A stretch of 64,000 nucleotides of DNA from Nocardioides sp. BGMRC 2183 (GTDB lineage: Bacteria; Actinomycetota; Actinomycetes; Propionibacteriales; Nocardioidaceae), in the NCBI GenBank assembly GCA_008123405.1, contig VSSA01000021.1, positions 1 to 64,000 on the forward strand. Reading direction: 5' to 3'. How positions within the stretch are numbered: position 1 is the stretch's first letter; each line of letters opens with the position of its first letter. The notes under the pieces are model-generated. The model worked only from the letters and a program-made list of their open reading frames with translations. It was not told the origin of the DNA and ran no database searches. Shown piece after piece: positions 37,349 to 48,366 of the stretch. The translations under genes were made by a program, and so were the position numbers.

Positions 37349-38452
37349 GTGGTCGCGCTGGAACCGACGACCGACCCGGATCCCCAGGTCCTCCCGCGGC
37401 GCGACGGAGCCGACCACACCCGACGCCGTGCGCGCCGGTGGACCCTCGGGCTGATGCTCGGACTCCTCGTCTCGATGGTGGCCGGCACCGCCCTCGGCGC
37501 GGTCTACGTGCCGTTCACCAGCGTCGTGGAGGTGATCGGGCACCACCTCTTCCTGGTGCCGGCCGAGCAGACCTGGAGCGGTCCACGCGACTCGATCATC
37601 TGGGACGTCCGGCTGCCCCGGGTGCTGCTGGCCACGCTGGTCGGCGCCGGCCTCGCCGTCACCGGCATGGCGCTGCAGGCGATGGTCCGCAACCTGCTCG
37701 CCGATCCCTACTTGCTGGGGGTCAACTCCGGCGCCTCCACCGGCGCCGCCGCAGCGATCCTCTTCGGGGTCACCCTCGGTATCGGGGAGCATGCCCTCTC
37801 GGCCAGCGCGTTCGTGGGTGCGATGGCAGCCTCGGTGCTGGTGTATGCGGTGGCCCGCTCGGCCGGCCGGGTGACCTCGACCCGGCTGCTGCTGGCGGGC
37901 GTCGCGGTCGGCTACGCCCTCCAGGCGGTGACCAGCTTCCTGATCTTCGCCTCCGACTCCGCCGAAGGCGCCCGGTCGGTGATGTTCTGGCTGCTCGGCT
38001 CGTTGGCCCTGGCCGAGTGGGGCCAGCCGCTCACCCTGGCGACCGTGGTGGTGCTGCTGACCGTCGGCGTGCTCACCGTCCTCGGCCGCCGCCTCGATGC
38101 GCTCGCCGTCGGCGACGAGACCGCCCTCGCCCTCGGCGTCTCCCCGGAGCGGCTGCGCACCGCGCTGCTGGTGCTGGTCGCACTCTGTGTCGCGGTCGTG
38201 GTCTCGGCGGCGGGCAGCATCGGCTTCGTCGGCCTGGTGGTGCCGCACCTGGCCCGCCGCGCGGTGGGCGCGGCGCACGTCCGTGCCGTCCCGGTCGCCG
38301 CCCTGATGGGGGCGATCCTGCTGATCTGGGCCGACATCGGCGCCCGCGTACTGCTGGCGCCCCAGGAGATCCCGATCGGCATCATCACCGCCGTCGTGGG
38401 TGCCCCGTTCCTGCTCATTTTGGTCCGCCGCCTGCAGGCGACGGCCGCCTGA
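37349..38452 (+). CDS. FecCD-type ABC importer permease
   Basis: A 367-residue permease of the siderophore/cobalamin/haem FecCD (BtuC) family. About ten helices follow a 30-residue cytoplasmic N-terminus. Family marks are IIWDVRLPRVLLATLVGAGL, GMALQAMVRNLLADPYLLGV and GSIGFVGLVVPHLARRAVGA. It forms a homodimer with the ATPase two genes on and receives substrate from the lipoprotein. GTG 37349 is preferred because GGGAGG lies 7 nt upstream. It is the first gene of a four-gene operon behind a Nur-like box. Confidence 0.88.
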   Translation: MVALEPTTDPDPQVLPRRDGADHTRRRARRWTLGLMLGLLVSMVAGTALGAVYVPFTSVVEVIGHHLFLVPAEQTWSGPRDSIIWDVRLPRVLLATLVGAGLAVTGMALQAMVRNLLADPYLLGVNSGASTGAAAAILFGVTLGIGEHALSASAFVGAMAASVLVYAVARSAGRVTSTRLLLAGVAVGYALQAVTSFLIFASDSAEGARSVMFWLLGSLALAEWGQPLTLATVVVLLTVGVLTVLGRRLDALAVGDETALALGVSPERLRTALLVLVALCVAVVVSAAGSIGFVGLVVPHLARRAVGAAHVRAVPVAALMGAILLIWADIGARVLLAPQEIPIGIITAVVGAPFLLILVRRLQATAA

Positions 38453-38481
38453 ACCGCTCGACCGACCTCTGAGGAGACCTG

Positions 38482-39477
38482 ATGCGTCGCCGTACCGTCC
38501 GTCTGCTGCCCGTCGCCGCGGCCGCCCTCGCCCTCTCCGCCTGTGGGCTGGCCGCGGGGGAGGACGACGCGGCCGGAGAGGCCGCAGCCGGCGACGGCTA
38601 CCCGGTCACCGTGGAGAACTGCGGTGCGGAGGTCACCTTCGAGCAGGCGCCGGAGAACCTGGTGCTGCTGAAGAGCTCCTCGGTGCCGTTCCTGGCCGCG
38701 CTCGACGTCCTCGACCGGGCCGGCGCCCGGGCGGGGGAGTATCCGCGCGAGTACTACGACGACGAGACCTGGGCGCAGCTGCAGGAGATCCCCGCGCTGA
38801 CCGGGAAGACCGACGCCTCGGGGCACCTGCTGATCTCCAAGGAGGTCGTGATCAACGAGGAGCCCGACCTGGTCCTCGGCGAGGTCGAGAACCTGAGCCG
38901 CGACACCTTGGCCGCGGTGCAGATCCCCCTGCTCGAGGAGCCCGCGCTCTGCGCGGAGGGCCTCGACGACCCGGGCTTCGACGACATCTACTCCCAGATG
39001 GAGATGTACGGCGAGGTCTTCGACCGTGCCGAGGCCGCGGACGCGGAGGTCGCCGACCTGAAGGAGCAGGTGGCCGAGCTGACCAGCGAGACCGACGGTG
39101 AGGAGCGCACCGCTGCGGTCCTCTACCCGACCGTGGGCGGTGGCGTCACCTACGCCTACGGCACTCGCTCCATGGCCCACCCGATCCTGGAGGCGGCCGG
39201 CTTCGAGAACGTCTTCGCCGACACCGACGAGCGGGTCTTCGAGGTCACCGCCGAAGAGCTGCTGGGACGCGATCCGGACGTGCTGATCCTGCTCTACAGC
39301 GCCGGGGACCCCGCCGAGATCACCGAAGCGGTCACCTCGCTGCCCGGTGCCGAGCAGATCACCGCCGTCGCCGAGGACAACCTGATGCCGCTGCTCTTCA
39401 ACTACGTGGAGCCGCCGACTCCGCTCGCGGTCGAGGGCCTCGCCCAGATCGAGGAGAGGTTCGGCGAGGACCGATGA
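38482..39477 (+). CDS. ABC importer substrate-binding lipoprotein (metal/metal-chelate type)
   Basis: A 331-residue lipoprotein with signal peptide and lipobox LSAC (Cys21). The mature part is a BtuF/FhuD-like (type III) binding protein with a rigid helical linker; AAVLYPTVGGGVTYAYGTRS and PDVLILLYSAGDPAEITEAV are characteristic strands. The mature domain is acidic. The substrate could be a metal chelate; specificity is not readable. The stop overlaps the ATPase start (ATGA). Regulation by a Nur-like site suggests nickel or a nickel complex, which is an inference. Confidence 0.85.
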   Translation: MRRRTVRLLPVAAAALALSACGLAAGEDDAAGEAAAGDGYPVTVENCGAEVTFEQAPENLVLLKSSSVPFLAALDVLDRAGARAGEYPREYYDDETWAQLQEIPALTGKTDASGHLLISKEVVINEEPDLVLGEVENLSRDTLAAVQIPLLEEPALCAEGLDDPGFDDIYSQMEMYGEVFDRAEAADAEVADLKEQVAELTSETDGEERTAAVLYPTVGGGVTYAYGTRSMAHPILEAAGFENVFADTDERVFEVTAEELLGRDPDVLILLYSAGDPAEITEAVTSLPGAEQITAVAEDNLMPLLFNYVEPPTPLAVEGLAQIEERFGEDR

Positions 39478-40253
39478 TCGCCGCCGAGGGCCTCCGCTTC
39501 GCCTACGACCGCCGCCCCGTTCTCGACGGCGTCTCCTTCGAGGCACGCGAGGGGCGGGTGCTCGGGCTGCTCGGGCCGAACGGGAGCGGTAAGACCACCG
39601 CCTTGCGCACCCTCTACGGGTCGTTGCGGCCCCAGCAGGGCAGGGTCACGCTCGGCGGCCGTCCGATCTCGACGCTCGGGCCCCGGGCGATCTCCCAGCG
39701 GCTCGCCGTGGTGGTGCAGGAGAGCGACGCCGAGTCGATGCTCACCGTCCGGGAGATGGTCACTCTCGGCCGGCTCCCGCGGCTGTCGACCTTCCAGCGC
39801 ACCGGCACCGAGGACCACGCTGCCGTCGAGGTGGCGCTGGAGCGCGTCGGCGCCCAGCACCTGGCCCGACGCCGCTACGCCGAGCTCTCCGGTGGTGAGC
39901 GGCAGCGCGTGCTGGTCGCTCGCGCCCTGGCCCAGGAGGCGGACTTCCTGCTGCTCGACGAGCCGACGAACCACCTCGACATCCGCTATCAGCACGAGGT
40001 GCTGGGGCTCGTCCGTGAGGTGGCGACCAGCGCTGTGGTGGTGCTGCACGACCTCAACCTCGCCGCCCGCTACTGCGACGACCTGGTGCTGCTGGAGTCC
40101 GGCCGGGTCGCGGCCACCGGGAGCCCCGACGAGGTCCTCGACCCGGCCCTGCTGGAGCGGGTCTACGGCATCGGGGTCACCCGCACCGATGTCGGCTCCC
40201 ACCCCCAGCTCCTCTTCCACCCCCTCGATCGGCTCGAAAGGCTCTCCCGATGA
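39474..40253 (+). CDS. ABC importer ATP-binding protein (FepC/BtuD-like)
   Basis: A 259-residue ATPase with Walker A GPNGSGKT (34-41), signature LSGGERQRV (about 138), Walker B LLLDEPTNHLD (about 160-170) and switch histidine VVVLHDLN. All catalytic residues are intact. It pairs with the FecCD permease encoded two genes upstream. The start overlaps the lipoprotein stop and its stop overlaps the methyltransferase start, indicating translational coupling. Confidence 0.9.
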   Translation: MIAAEGLRFAYDRRPVLDGVSFEAREGRVLGLLGPNGSGKTTALRTLYGSLRPQQGRVTLGGRPISTLGPRAISQRLAVVVQESDAESMLTVREMVTLGRLPRLSTFQRTGTEDHAAVEVALERVGAQHLARRRYAELSGGERQRVLVARALAQEADFLLLDEPTNHLDIRYQHEVLGLVREVATSAVVVLHDLNLAARYCDDLVLLESGRVAATGSPDEVLDPALLERVYGIGVTRTDVGSHPQLLFHPLDRLERLSR

Positions 40254-40993
40254 CCGCCCACCCCGTCACCGACGTGCAGGACAACATCAACACGTACTGG
40301 ACCGGTCGAGCGCCGTCCTACGACGACTTCCAGCAGGCCCCGGACCGCCTCGAGGCCGACCGTGTGGCCTGGTCGAGGGTCTTCGCCGAGGCGCTGCCGC
40401 CGGCGCCGGCGCGGGTGCTCGACGTCGGCACCGGCAGCGGCTACGTCGCCTTCCTCCTTGCCGCGCTCGGGTACGACGTCCTCGCCACCGACCTGTCGGC
40501 GGGGATGTTGCAGCGTGCGACCGAGCGGGCGGCGTCGTACCGGGCCGCGGGGGAGGGGGTGCCCGCGTTCCGCCACGGCGACGCGGTGCGACCCGACCTG
40601 CCCGACGGCTCGCTCGACGCGATCACCAACCGCTACCTGATGTGGACCCTCCGTGAGCCCGACGAGGCGCTGGAGAACTGGCGCCGGCTGCTGCGCCCCG
40701 GCGGTGTGCTCGCACTGGTGGACTCCACCTGGTTCCCCGAGGGACTCGACGCAGGAAGTGCCACCGACGTGGCCGACGACTTCGTCCGCCTCTACGACGA
40801 CGAGGTCCGGGATGCGTTGCCGCTCGCCGCGGCCCGCACCATCGAGGACACCCGCGCGCTGGTCGAGCAGGCGGGGTTCGTCGACGTCGAGCTGCGTCCG
40901 CTGACCTCGATCCTCGAGCTCGACCGGCACTACGGCGTCGCTCCCGGCCATCACGTGCAGACCAAGTACCTGATCCTCGGCCGTCGCGGCTAA
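40250..40993 (+). CDS. Class I SAM-dependent methyltransferase in the importer operon
   Basis: A 247-residue methyltransferase. Motif I is LDVGTGSGYVAFLLAALGYD (about 56-75) with the acidic residue after strand 2 in ATDLSAGML; motif II-like LDAITNRYLMWTL and the post-motif LRPGGVLALVDST follow. The N-terminal YWTGRAPSYDDF is typical of small-molecule methyltransferases. Its 4-bp overlap with the transporter ATPase implies a linked task, such as modifying an imported chelator or its precursor. The substrate is not known. Confidence 0.82.
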   Translation: MTAHPVTDVQDNINTYWTGRAPSYDDFQQAPDRLEADRVAWSRVFAEALPPAPARVLDVGTGSGYVAFLLAALGYDVLATDLSAGMLQRATERAASYRAAGEGVPAFRHGDAVRPDLPDGSLDAITNRYLMWTLREPDEALENWRRLLRPGGVLALVDSTWFPEGLDAGSATDVADDFVRLYDDEVRDALPLAAARTIEDTRALVEQAGFVDVELRPLTSILELDRHYGVAPGHHVQTKYLILGRRG

Positions 40994-41063
40994 GCCCGGA
41001 TCCAGGCTGCGGCGCAACGGCTGATTCGGGCACCGGCCGGTTCACTCGTAGACTCGCCACGCC

Positions 41064-42416
41064 ATGAACGATGCAGCAGCACGCCCCGCGGAGACCTTCG
41101 CCGAGGCCGAGGACGCGTTGCTGTCCCGCTGGCCCGAGACCCGCCTGGAGCCGTCCCTGGACCGGATCGAGGCGTTCGTCGAGCTGCTCGGTGACCCGCA
41201 CCGCTCCTTCCGGTCGATCCACCTGACCGGCACCAACGGCAAGACCTCGACGTCGCGAATGATCGATGCGCTGCTGCGCGCCCTCGATCTGCGGACCGGA
41301 CGGTTCACCAGCCCGCACGTGCAGCGGATGAGCGAGCGGATCAGCATCGACGGCGAGCCGCTGGGCGACGAGGCGTTCGTGCAGGCGTTCAACGACGTGG
41401 CGCCGTACACGCATCTCGTCGACGCCGACCAGCAGCACCCGCTGTCGTTCTTCGAGACCGTCGTCGGCATGGCCTACGCCGCCTTCGCCGACGCCCCGGT
41501 CGAGGTGGCGGTGGTGGAGGTCGGGATGGGCGGCTCGTGGGACGCGACCAACGTGATCGACGCCGACGTCGCGGTCCTCACCCCGATCGCGGTCGACCAT
41601 GCGCAATACCTCGGCCCCACGCCCGAGGCGATCGCGCGGGAGAAGTCGGGGATCATCAAACCCGGCGCCACCGCTGTCATCGCGCAGCAGACCCCCGAGG
41701 TAGCCGCGGTGCTGATGGAGCGAGCCGCCGAGGTCGGTGCCACCGTGGCACGCGAGGGCCTGGAGTTCGGAGTGGTCGACCGGGTCTCCGCGGTTGGCGG
41801 TCAGGCGGTCACGCTGCAAGGCCTTCGGGGGCGGTACGACGAGCTCTTCCTGCCGATCTACGGCGCCCACCAGGCCCAGAACGCCGCCCTCGCGCTCGCG
41901 GCCGTCGAAGCGTTCATCGGAGGCAGCGAGCCGCTCGGTGACGACGTGGTCCGCGGCGCGTTCGCGGAGGTCACCGCGCCCGGCCGGCTCGAGGTGGTGC
42001 GGCGCAGCCCGACGATCGTGCTGGACGCGGCGCACAATCCGGCCGGCGCCGCGGCGACCGCCGCCGCCCTGGAGGACTCGTTCCGGTTCGACCCGCTGAT
42101 CGGCGTGATCGGCGTGATGGGTGACAAGGACGCCGACGGACTGCTGGCCGAGTTCGAGCCGCACCTGCGCCACGTCGTCCTCACCCAGAACTCCACCGCA
42201 CGCGCGATGCCGGTGGACCGGCTGGCTGCAGCGGCCGAGGAGATCTACGGCGAGGACCGGGTGAGCGTGGTGCCGCGACTCGCGGACGCGATCGACGTGG
42301 CGGCCGGCCTGGCCGAGCAGCCGGGCCAGGACTCGCTCAGCTCCGGGGCGGTGCTGGTCACCGGCTCCGTGGTCACCGTCGGCGAGGCGCGGGAGCTGCT
42401 GGGAGGCGTGAAGTGA
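41064..42416 (+). CDS. folC: Bifunctional dihydrofolate synthase / folylpolyglutamate synthase
   Basis: A 450-residue Mur-ligase-like ATPase that adds glutamate to dihydropteroate and folates. The P-loop is TGTNGKTSTSRMI (about 54-66); other marks are GRFTSPHVQRMSERI, EVGMGGSWDATNVID, KSGIIKPGA and VLDAAHNPAGA. Length fits the bifunctional bacterial enzyme. ATG 41064 lies 9 nt from TAGACT (41049-41054). The DUF4233 gene overlaps its stop (GTGA), a gene order conserved in actinobacteria; the ndk gene that often follows is absent here. Confidence 0.92.
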   Translation: MNDAAARPAETFAEAEDALLSRWPETRLEPSLDRIEAFVELLGDPHRSFRSIHLTGTNGKTSTSRMIDALLRALDLRTGRFTSPHVQRMSERISIDGEPLGDEAFVQAFNDVAPYTHLVDADQQHPLSFFETVVGMAYAAFADAPVEVAVVEVGMGGSWDATNVIDADVAVLTPIAVDHAQYLGPTPEAIAREKSGIIKPGATAVIAQQTPEVAAVLMERAAEVGATVAREGLEFGVVDRVSAVGGQAVTLQGLRGRYDELFLPIYGAHQAQNAALALAAVEAFIGGSEPLGDDVVRGAFAEVTAPGRLEVVRRSPTIVLDAAHNPAGAAATAAALEDSFRFDPLIGVIGVMGDKDADGLLAEFEPHLRHVVLTQNSTARAMPVDRLAAAAEEIYGEDRVSVVPRLADAIDVAAGLAEQPGQDSLSSGAVLVTGSVVTVGEARELLGGVK

Positions 42417-42817
42417 GCGAACGCGACAAGTCACCCCGCCGCGGCATGTGCGCCGCGGTGCTCACCCTCGAGGCGATCGCGCTGGGGCTGAGCACCCCGG
42501 TCCTGATCACCCTGTCCGAGGTGGCCACCGGCACCGCGCTCGCGATCGGCCTCGGTCTGGCTCTCGCCTGCGTGCTGACCGCCGGGATGCTCCGCTCAGC
42601 CTGGGCCTATCACGTCGGGTGGGCGATCCAGGTCGCTGCGATCGCGCTCGGTGTGCTGACCCCGGTGATGTGGGTGCTCGGTCCGATCTTCGCGCTGCTG
42701 TGGGGCAGCGCCGACCTCCTCGGACGCAAGATCGAGCGGGAGCGGTCCGCCGCCTTCGCCGCCTACGACCGGGCCCAGGGTGGGCAAGCCCCGGACCCGT
42801 CACAACCGGCTGGGTAG
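42413..42817 (+). CDS. DUF4233 membrane protein
   Basis: A 134-residue membrane protein with four predicted helices (about 12-34, 40-60, 64-82 and 84-102) and a charged, Arg/Ala-rich C-terminal tail. The MCAAVLTLEAIALGLSTPVL opening and the position overlapping folC match DUF4233. The function is unknown; constant linkage to folC suggests co-expression rather than a proven folate role. GTG 42413 overlaps the folC stop. Confidence 0.82.
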   Translation: MSERDKSPRRGMCAAVLTLEAIALGLSTPVLITLSEVATGTALAIGLGLALACVLTAGMLRSAWAYHVGWAIQVAAIALGVLTPVMWVLGPIFALLWGSADLLGRKIERERSAAFAAYDRAQGGQAPDPSQPAG

Positions 42818-42904
42818 AGTGGCCGAGCGCGTTCGACGCGCCGGCAAGCCCACCGGACGCCCTTTCCGACGTCCCGTACCTTTCAAGGCCAGGAGTTCCA
42901 CCCC

Positions 42905-45781
<2,877 letters not shown>

Positions 45782-45784
<3 letters not shown>

Positions 45785-45925
45785 CCCGGCTCAAATGCAG
45801 CTCGGTTGAGCGCTGACCCGGCTCAAATGCCGGTCGATTTCGCACTGACCCGGCTCAAACGCACCTTTGGCGATGTGCGTTTGAGCCGGGTCGGCGGGAT
45901 CTGCGTGTGCGTTTGAGCCGGGTCA
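45782..45925. repeat. Five-unit 32-bp-period repeat array between convergent genes
   Basis: The 17-bp unit TGACCCGGCTCAAAYGC occurs at 45782, 45814 and 45846 on the plus strand and inverted at 45877 and 45909 (ends 45892/45925), each exactly 32 bp from the next of its orientation. Units 3 and 4 pair into a hairpin of about 18 bp with a 14-nt interval; unit 2 can pair with unit 5. The TGA of unit 1 is the secA stop codon, and the TGA of unit 5 on the minus strand is the stop of the convergent Rv3235-like gene. It is likely a bidirectional terminator or dispersed repeat. Confidence 0.8.
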
Positions 45926-46477
45926 GGCGAAGTCGAGGGCAGTGCAGATCCAGCGCTCGCCGACCCGCTCGAAGCGGGCGGCGACGGCGCGGCCGCGTTC
46001 GCCGTACCGGAGGTGGACGCTGCACTCGGCGATGACCGGGGTGACGAAGCAGGTGTGCACGCTGCTGATCCGCGGACGGACCTGCTGGACGCGCCGGACG
46101 CCGGGTTGGTGCCCACCGGCGCGAGCGACCAACTGCGCCCGGCGCTGGAGATCGAGGTAGACCTCGGGCTCGGTCCACCGTACGAGCTGCGAGGCGGGAC
46201 GGTCGCCGGCGACGATCTCGACGGCGGCCTGCACGTAGCGCCGGGTCCACTCCTCGATCGTGCGGCGCAGCCGGACGTCGATCGGCACGACGGTCGCGCC
46301 CGGCAGCATCGGTGCCGCGCTGCGGTCGATCGGCGGTGGAGCCTGACGCGGCAGCAGGGAGAGCGCCAGCGCGCCTTGGGTCTCCGTGACCGGCACCTCG
46401 GCCCGCAGCCCGAGCAGGGGTGCCTCGCCGTCGCGACCGATCGGCGTGGCGTCGCTGGGGTTCTGGAGTTCTGACAT
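45923..46477 (-). CDS. Rv3235 family protein
   Basis: A 184-residue protein resembling the actinobacterial Rv3235 family: LLPRQAPPPIDRSAAPMLPG, then RRTIEEWTRRYVQAAVEIVA and a C-terminal ARFERVGERWICTALDFA. No signal peptide or membrane segment is present. Function unknown; members lie near secA and LysM genes in many actinobacteria, as here. ATG 46477 has GGGAGG upstream. The stop codon is part of the last repeat unit of the 45782-45925 array. It is 32 bp downstream of the LysM gene. Confidence 0.8.
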   Translation of the reverse strand: MSELQNPSDATPIGRDGEAPLLGLRAEVPVTETQGALALSLLPRQAPPPIDRSAAPMLPGATVVPIDVRLRRTIEEWTRRYVQAAVEIVAGDRPASQLVRWTEPEVYLDLQRRAQLVARAGGHQPGVRRVQQVRPRISSVHTCFVTPVIAECSVHLRYGERGRAVAARFERVGERWICTALDFA

Positions 46478-46509
46478 CTGGGCCTCCCGAGGGTCCGTCG
46501 GCGTCCTGG

Positions 46510-47121
46510 CTAAGGCCGTGCCGGCAGGCCGAGGACCTGACCGGGACGGATCAGATCGGGGTCGGTCCCGATCACGTCGTGGTTGTGCGCGTGCAGCGCG
46601 GCGACGTACGTCGCGACGTCGGCGTCGTTGGCCCGGGCACCCAACCGGGCCCGTGCCAGCGACCACAGCGTGTCGCCCGGGCGCACGGTCACCCGCTCCA
46701 CCACGGGCGCAGCCACGGTCTGGGTCGGGCGAGTGTCGGCCTCCGCGGTGGCGGGGGAGGTGCTGCGGTCCGGCAGCGGGAGCCCGTCCAGGCTGGGCGC
46801 CGCGTGGGCGCCGGTGACTCCCGAGAGCGCGACCACGCCGCAGGCGATGAGGATGGATCGGCGCACCCACCCGTGCGGGGCCGGTGTGCGGCCTCCCAGG
46901 ACCTCGGCCACGACGCAGGTGGTGACCCACCACAGCCACAGCGCCGCTGCGGCCGCGCCCGCGCAACAGGCGAGGAGGAGCAGGTCGCTGACGGCGTCGG
47001 GTCCCGTCGTCGTGGGCGGCCGGAAGCCACCGACCACCAGGGCCAGCGTCGCGCCGGTGGCGGCGGTCACCCCCAGCCAGACCAGCACCGCTCGACGGCG
47101 GGGAGAGGCGGGAGGTGTCAT
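46510..47121 (-). CDS. Membrane protein with C-terminal LysM domain
   Basis: A 203-residue protein. Hydrophobic segments lie near residues 12-32, 42-65 and 86-105; a proline/serine-rich spacer and a LysM domain follow (VTVRPGDTLWSLARARLGAR near residue 147, closing DPDLIRPGQVLGLP). It probably binds peptidoglycan outside the membrane. It is the upstream partner of the Rv3235-like gene. ATG 47121 lacks a clear ribosome-binding site; a short A/T-rich stretch precedes it (47125-47155), the least GC-rich spot in this area. Confidence 0.85.
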   Translation of the reverse strand: MTPPASPRRRAVLVWLGVTAATGATLALVVGGFRPPTTTGPDAVSDLLLLACCAGAAAAALWLWWVTTCVVAEVLGGRTPAPHGWVRRSILIACGVVALSGVTGAHAAPSLDGLPLPDRSTSPATAEADTRPTQTVAAPVVERVTVRPGDTLWSLARARLGARANDADVATYVAALHAHNHDVIGTDPDLIRPGQVLGLPARP

Positions 47122-47266
47122 CGCTCAATGCTTTCGTTTGCTTGTGTTTGCATCAGACTGAGCCTGTTGGCTGCCGGTGTCAATCGTTTCTCCACAGGTT
47201 CCGAGGTCGCGCCGTGATGCGCCGGCGGAGTCGTCGCCCCGGGGAGGCGTCTGCGAGGGTGGCGGT

Positions 47267-47803
47267 ATGGGTTGGGAAGACGAGCTGTTCGTGCTGTTCG
47301 ACGACCTCGAGCAGCAGGCAGAGGCCCTCTACGCGGCCGAGCGCGACGCCGAGGTCGCCGACCGCAGCCGGGCCGAGTACCAACAGGTATCGCTGGCCGG
47401 CCGCCTGATGGCGAGCCTGGACTCCGCTGTCGCCGTGGGGATCGCGGGCGCCGGCACCGTCACCGGCAGTCTGGAACGGGTGGCGGCCGACTGGCTCCTG
47501 CTCGCCGCCCAGGAGCAGGACTGGGTGGTGCGGCTCGACGCGCTGACCACCGTCGAGGGCGCCTCGGTGCGAGCGATCCCCGAGGTCGCCTGGTCACCCG
47601 TGGCCCGGCTCGGATTCGGCTCGGCGTTGCGTCGGCTCTCCGAGGCGGGGGAGCGTTGCGTGGTGCACCTGCGCGACGGCAGTCGGCACGACGGCACGCT
47701 GCGCCGCGTCGGTCAGGACTTCTGCGAGCTGGTCACCGGCGAGGAGCGCCGTACTCTGCTGCTCGGGTTCTCCGCGGTGGCAGCCGTGCAGAGCCGCCGC
47801 TGA
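47267..47803 (+). CDS. Uncharacterised protein near LysM/Rv3235 genes
   Basis: A 178-residue soluble protein. The N-terminus is acidic and helical (WEDELFVLFDDLEQQAEALY), and the C-terminal half has beta-strand character (CVVHLRDGSRHDGTLRRVGQ, DFCELVTGEERRTLLLGF), reminiscent of an Sm-like or transport-associated small barrel. No enzyme motif is visible. It is divergent from the LysM gene, an arrangement seen in related actinobacteria. ATG 47267 is the first good start. Palindromic element B follows 27 bp after its stop. Confidence 0.65.
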   Translation: MGWEDELFVLFDDLEQQAEALYAAERDAEVADRSRAEYQQVSLAGRLMASLDSAVAVGIAGAGTVTGSLERVAADWLLLAAQEQDWVVRLDALTTVEGASVRAIPEVAWSPVARLGFGSALRRLSEAGERCVVHLRDGSRHDGTLRRVGQDFCELVTGEERRTLLLGFSAVAAVQSRR

Positions 47804-47830
47804 GACGAAGGTTCAGCTGGGATCCAGCTC

Positions 47831-47991
47831 AGCCTGGATCCACCGATTCCCCGCTACTGCGCGACCCCATCCGGGCGCCCCGGACTGCGTTGTCGCACCT
47901 CGACGGGCCTCCGGCCCGCCTTCGGCGCTCCGCCTTGCCGGGACACCCGTCTGGTGCCGCTCGCTACGCGGCGAATCGGTGGATCCAGGCT
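47831..47991. repeat. 161-bp palindromic intergenic element (copy B)
   Basis: Perfect 19-bp arms (AGCCTGGATCCACCGATTC at 47831-47849 and its complement at 47973-47991) enclose a core with a central GGGCCtccGGCCC hairpin (47905-47917). It aligns with the element at 2942-3102 end to end. Two arm positions differ between the copies and both change in paired fashion (T-A to C-G and A-T to G-C), preserving the palindrome. The right end is the first base of the tatB stop codon (47991-47993). Confidence 0.8.
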
Positions 47992-48326
47992 CAGGTGGCC
48001 TCGGCGTCGAAGGGCGGACGCTCGCCCGCTGGCAGCGACGAGCGCTTCTCCTTGGCCTGACGCCGTTCGTCGGCCTCGTCCTCGGCCAGAGCCTCGGTGA
48101 TGTGCTTGCGCACGATCTGGCGCGGATCCAGGTCGCGCAGCTCGAGATCGGCGTACTCAGGACCGAGCTCGGTGCGCAGCTCGTCGCGGGCGTTGGTGGC
48201 GAACCGGCGCAGCTGCTTGACCATCTGCGCGGCCTGCCGCGCGATCCCGGGGATCTTGTCGGGCCCGAAGACCAGCACGGCGACGAACGCGATCACCACT
48301 AGCTCGGCGAATCCGATCCCGAACAC
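47991..48326 (-). CDS. tatB: Twin-arginine translocase subunit TatB
   Basis: A 111-residue protein with a single N-terminal membrane helix, FGIGFAELVVIAFVAVLVFG, then the hinge FGPDKIP and an amphipathic helix, followed by a charged tail. This is the TatA/TatB topology; the longer tail and FGIGFAEL opening favour TatB, the receptor subunit for folded Tat substrates such as the amidase at 30599. GTG 48326 is the first residue before the helix. The stop abuts palindromic element B. It is just downstream of mrp. Confidence 0.88.
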   Translation of the reverse strand: MFGIGFAELVVIAFVAVLVFGPDKIPGIARQAAQMVKQLRRFATNARDELRTELGPEYADLELRDLDPRQIVRKHITEALAEDEADERRQAKEKRSSLPAGERPPFDAEAT

Positions 48327-48366
48327 GCGCGCCTCTTCTCCTGTCCCGCCCCGGAGCCGTCTGGGC

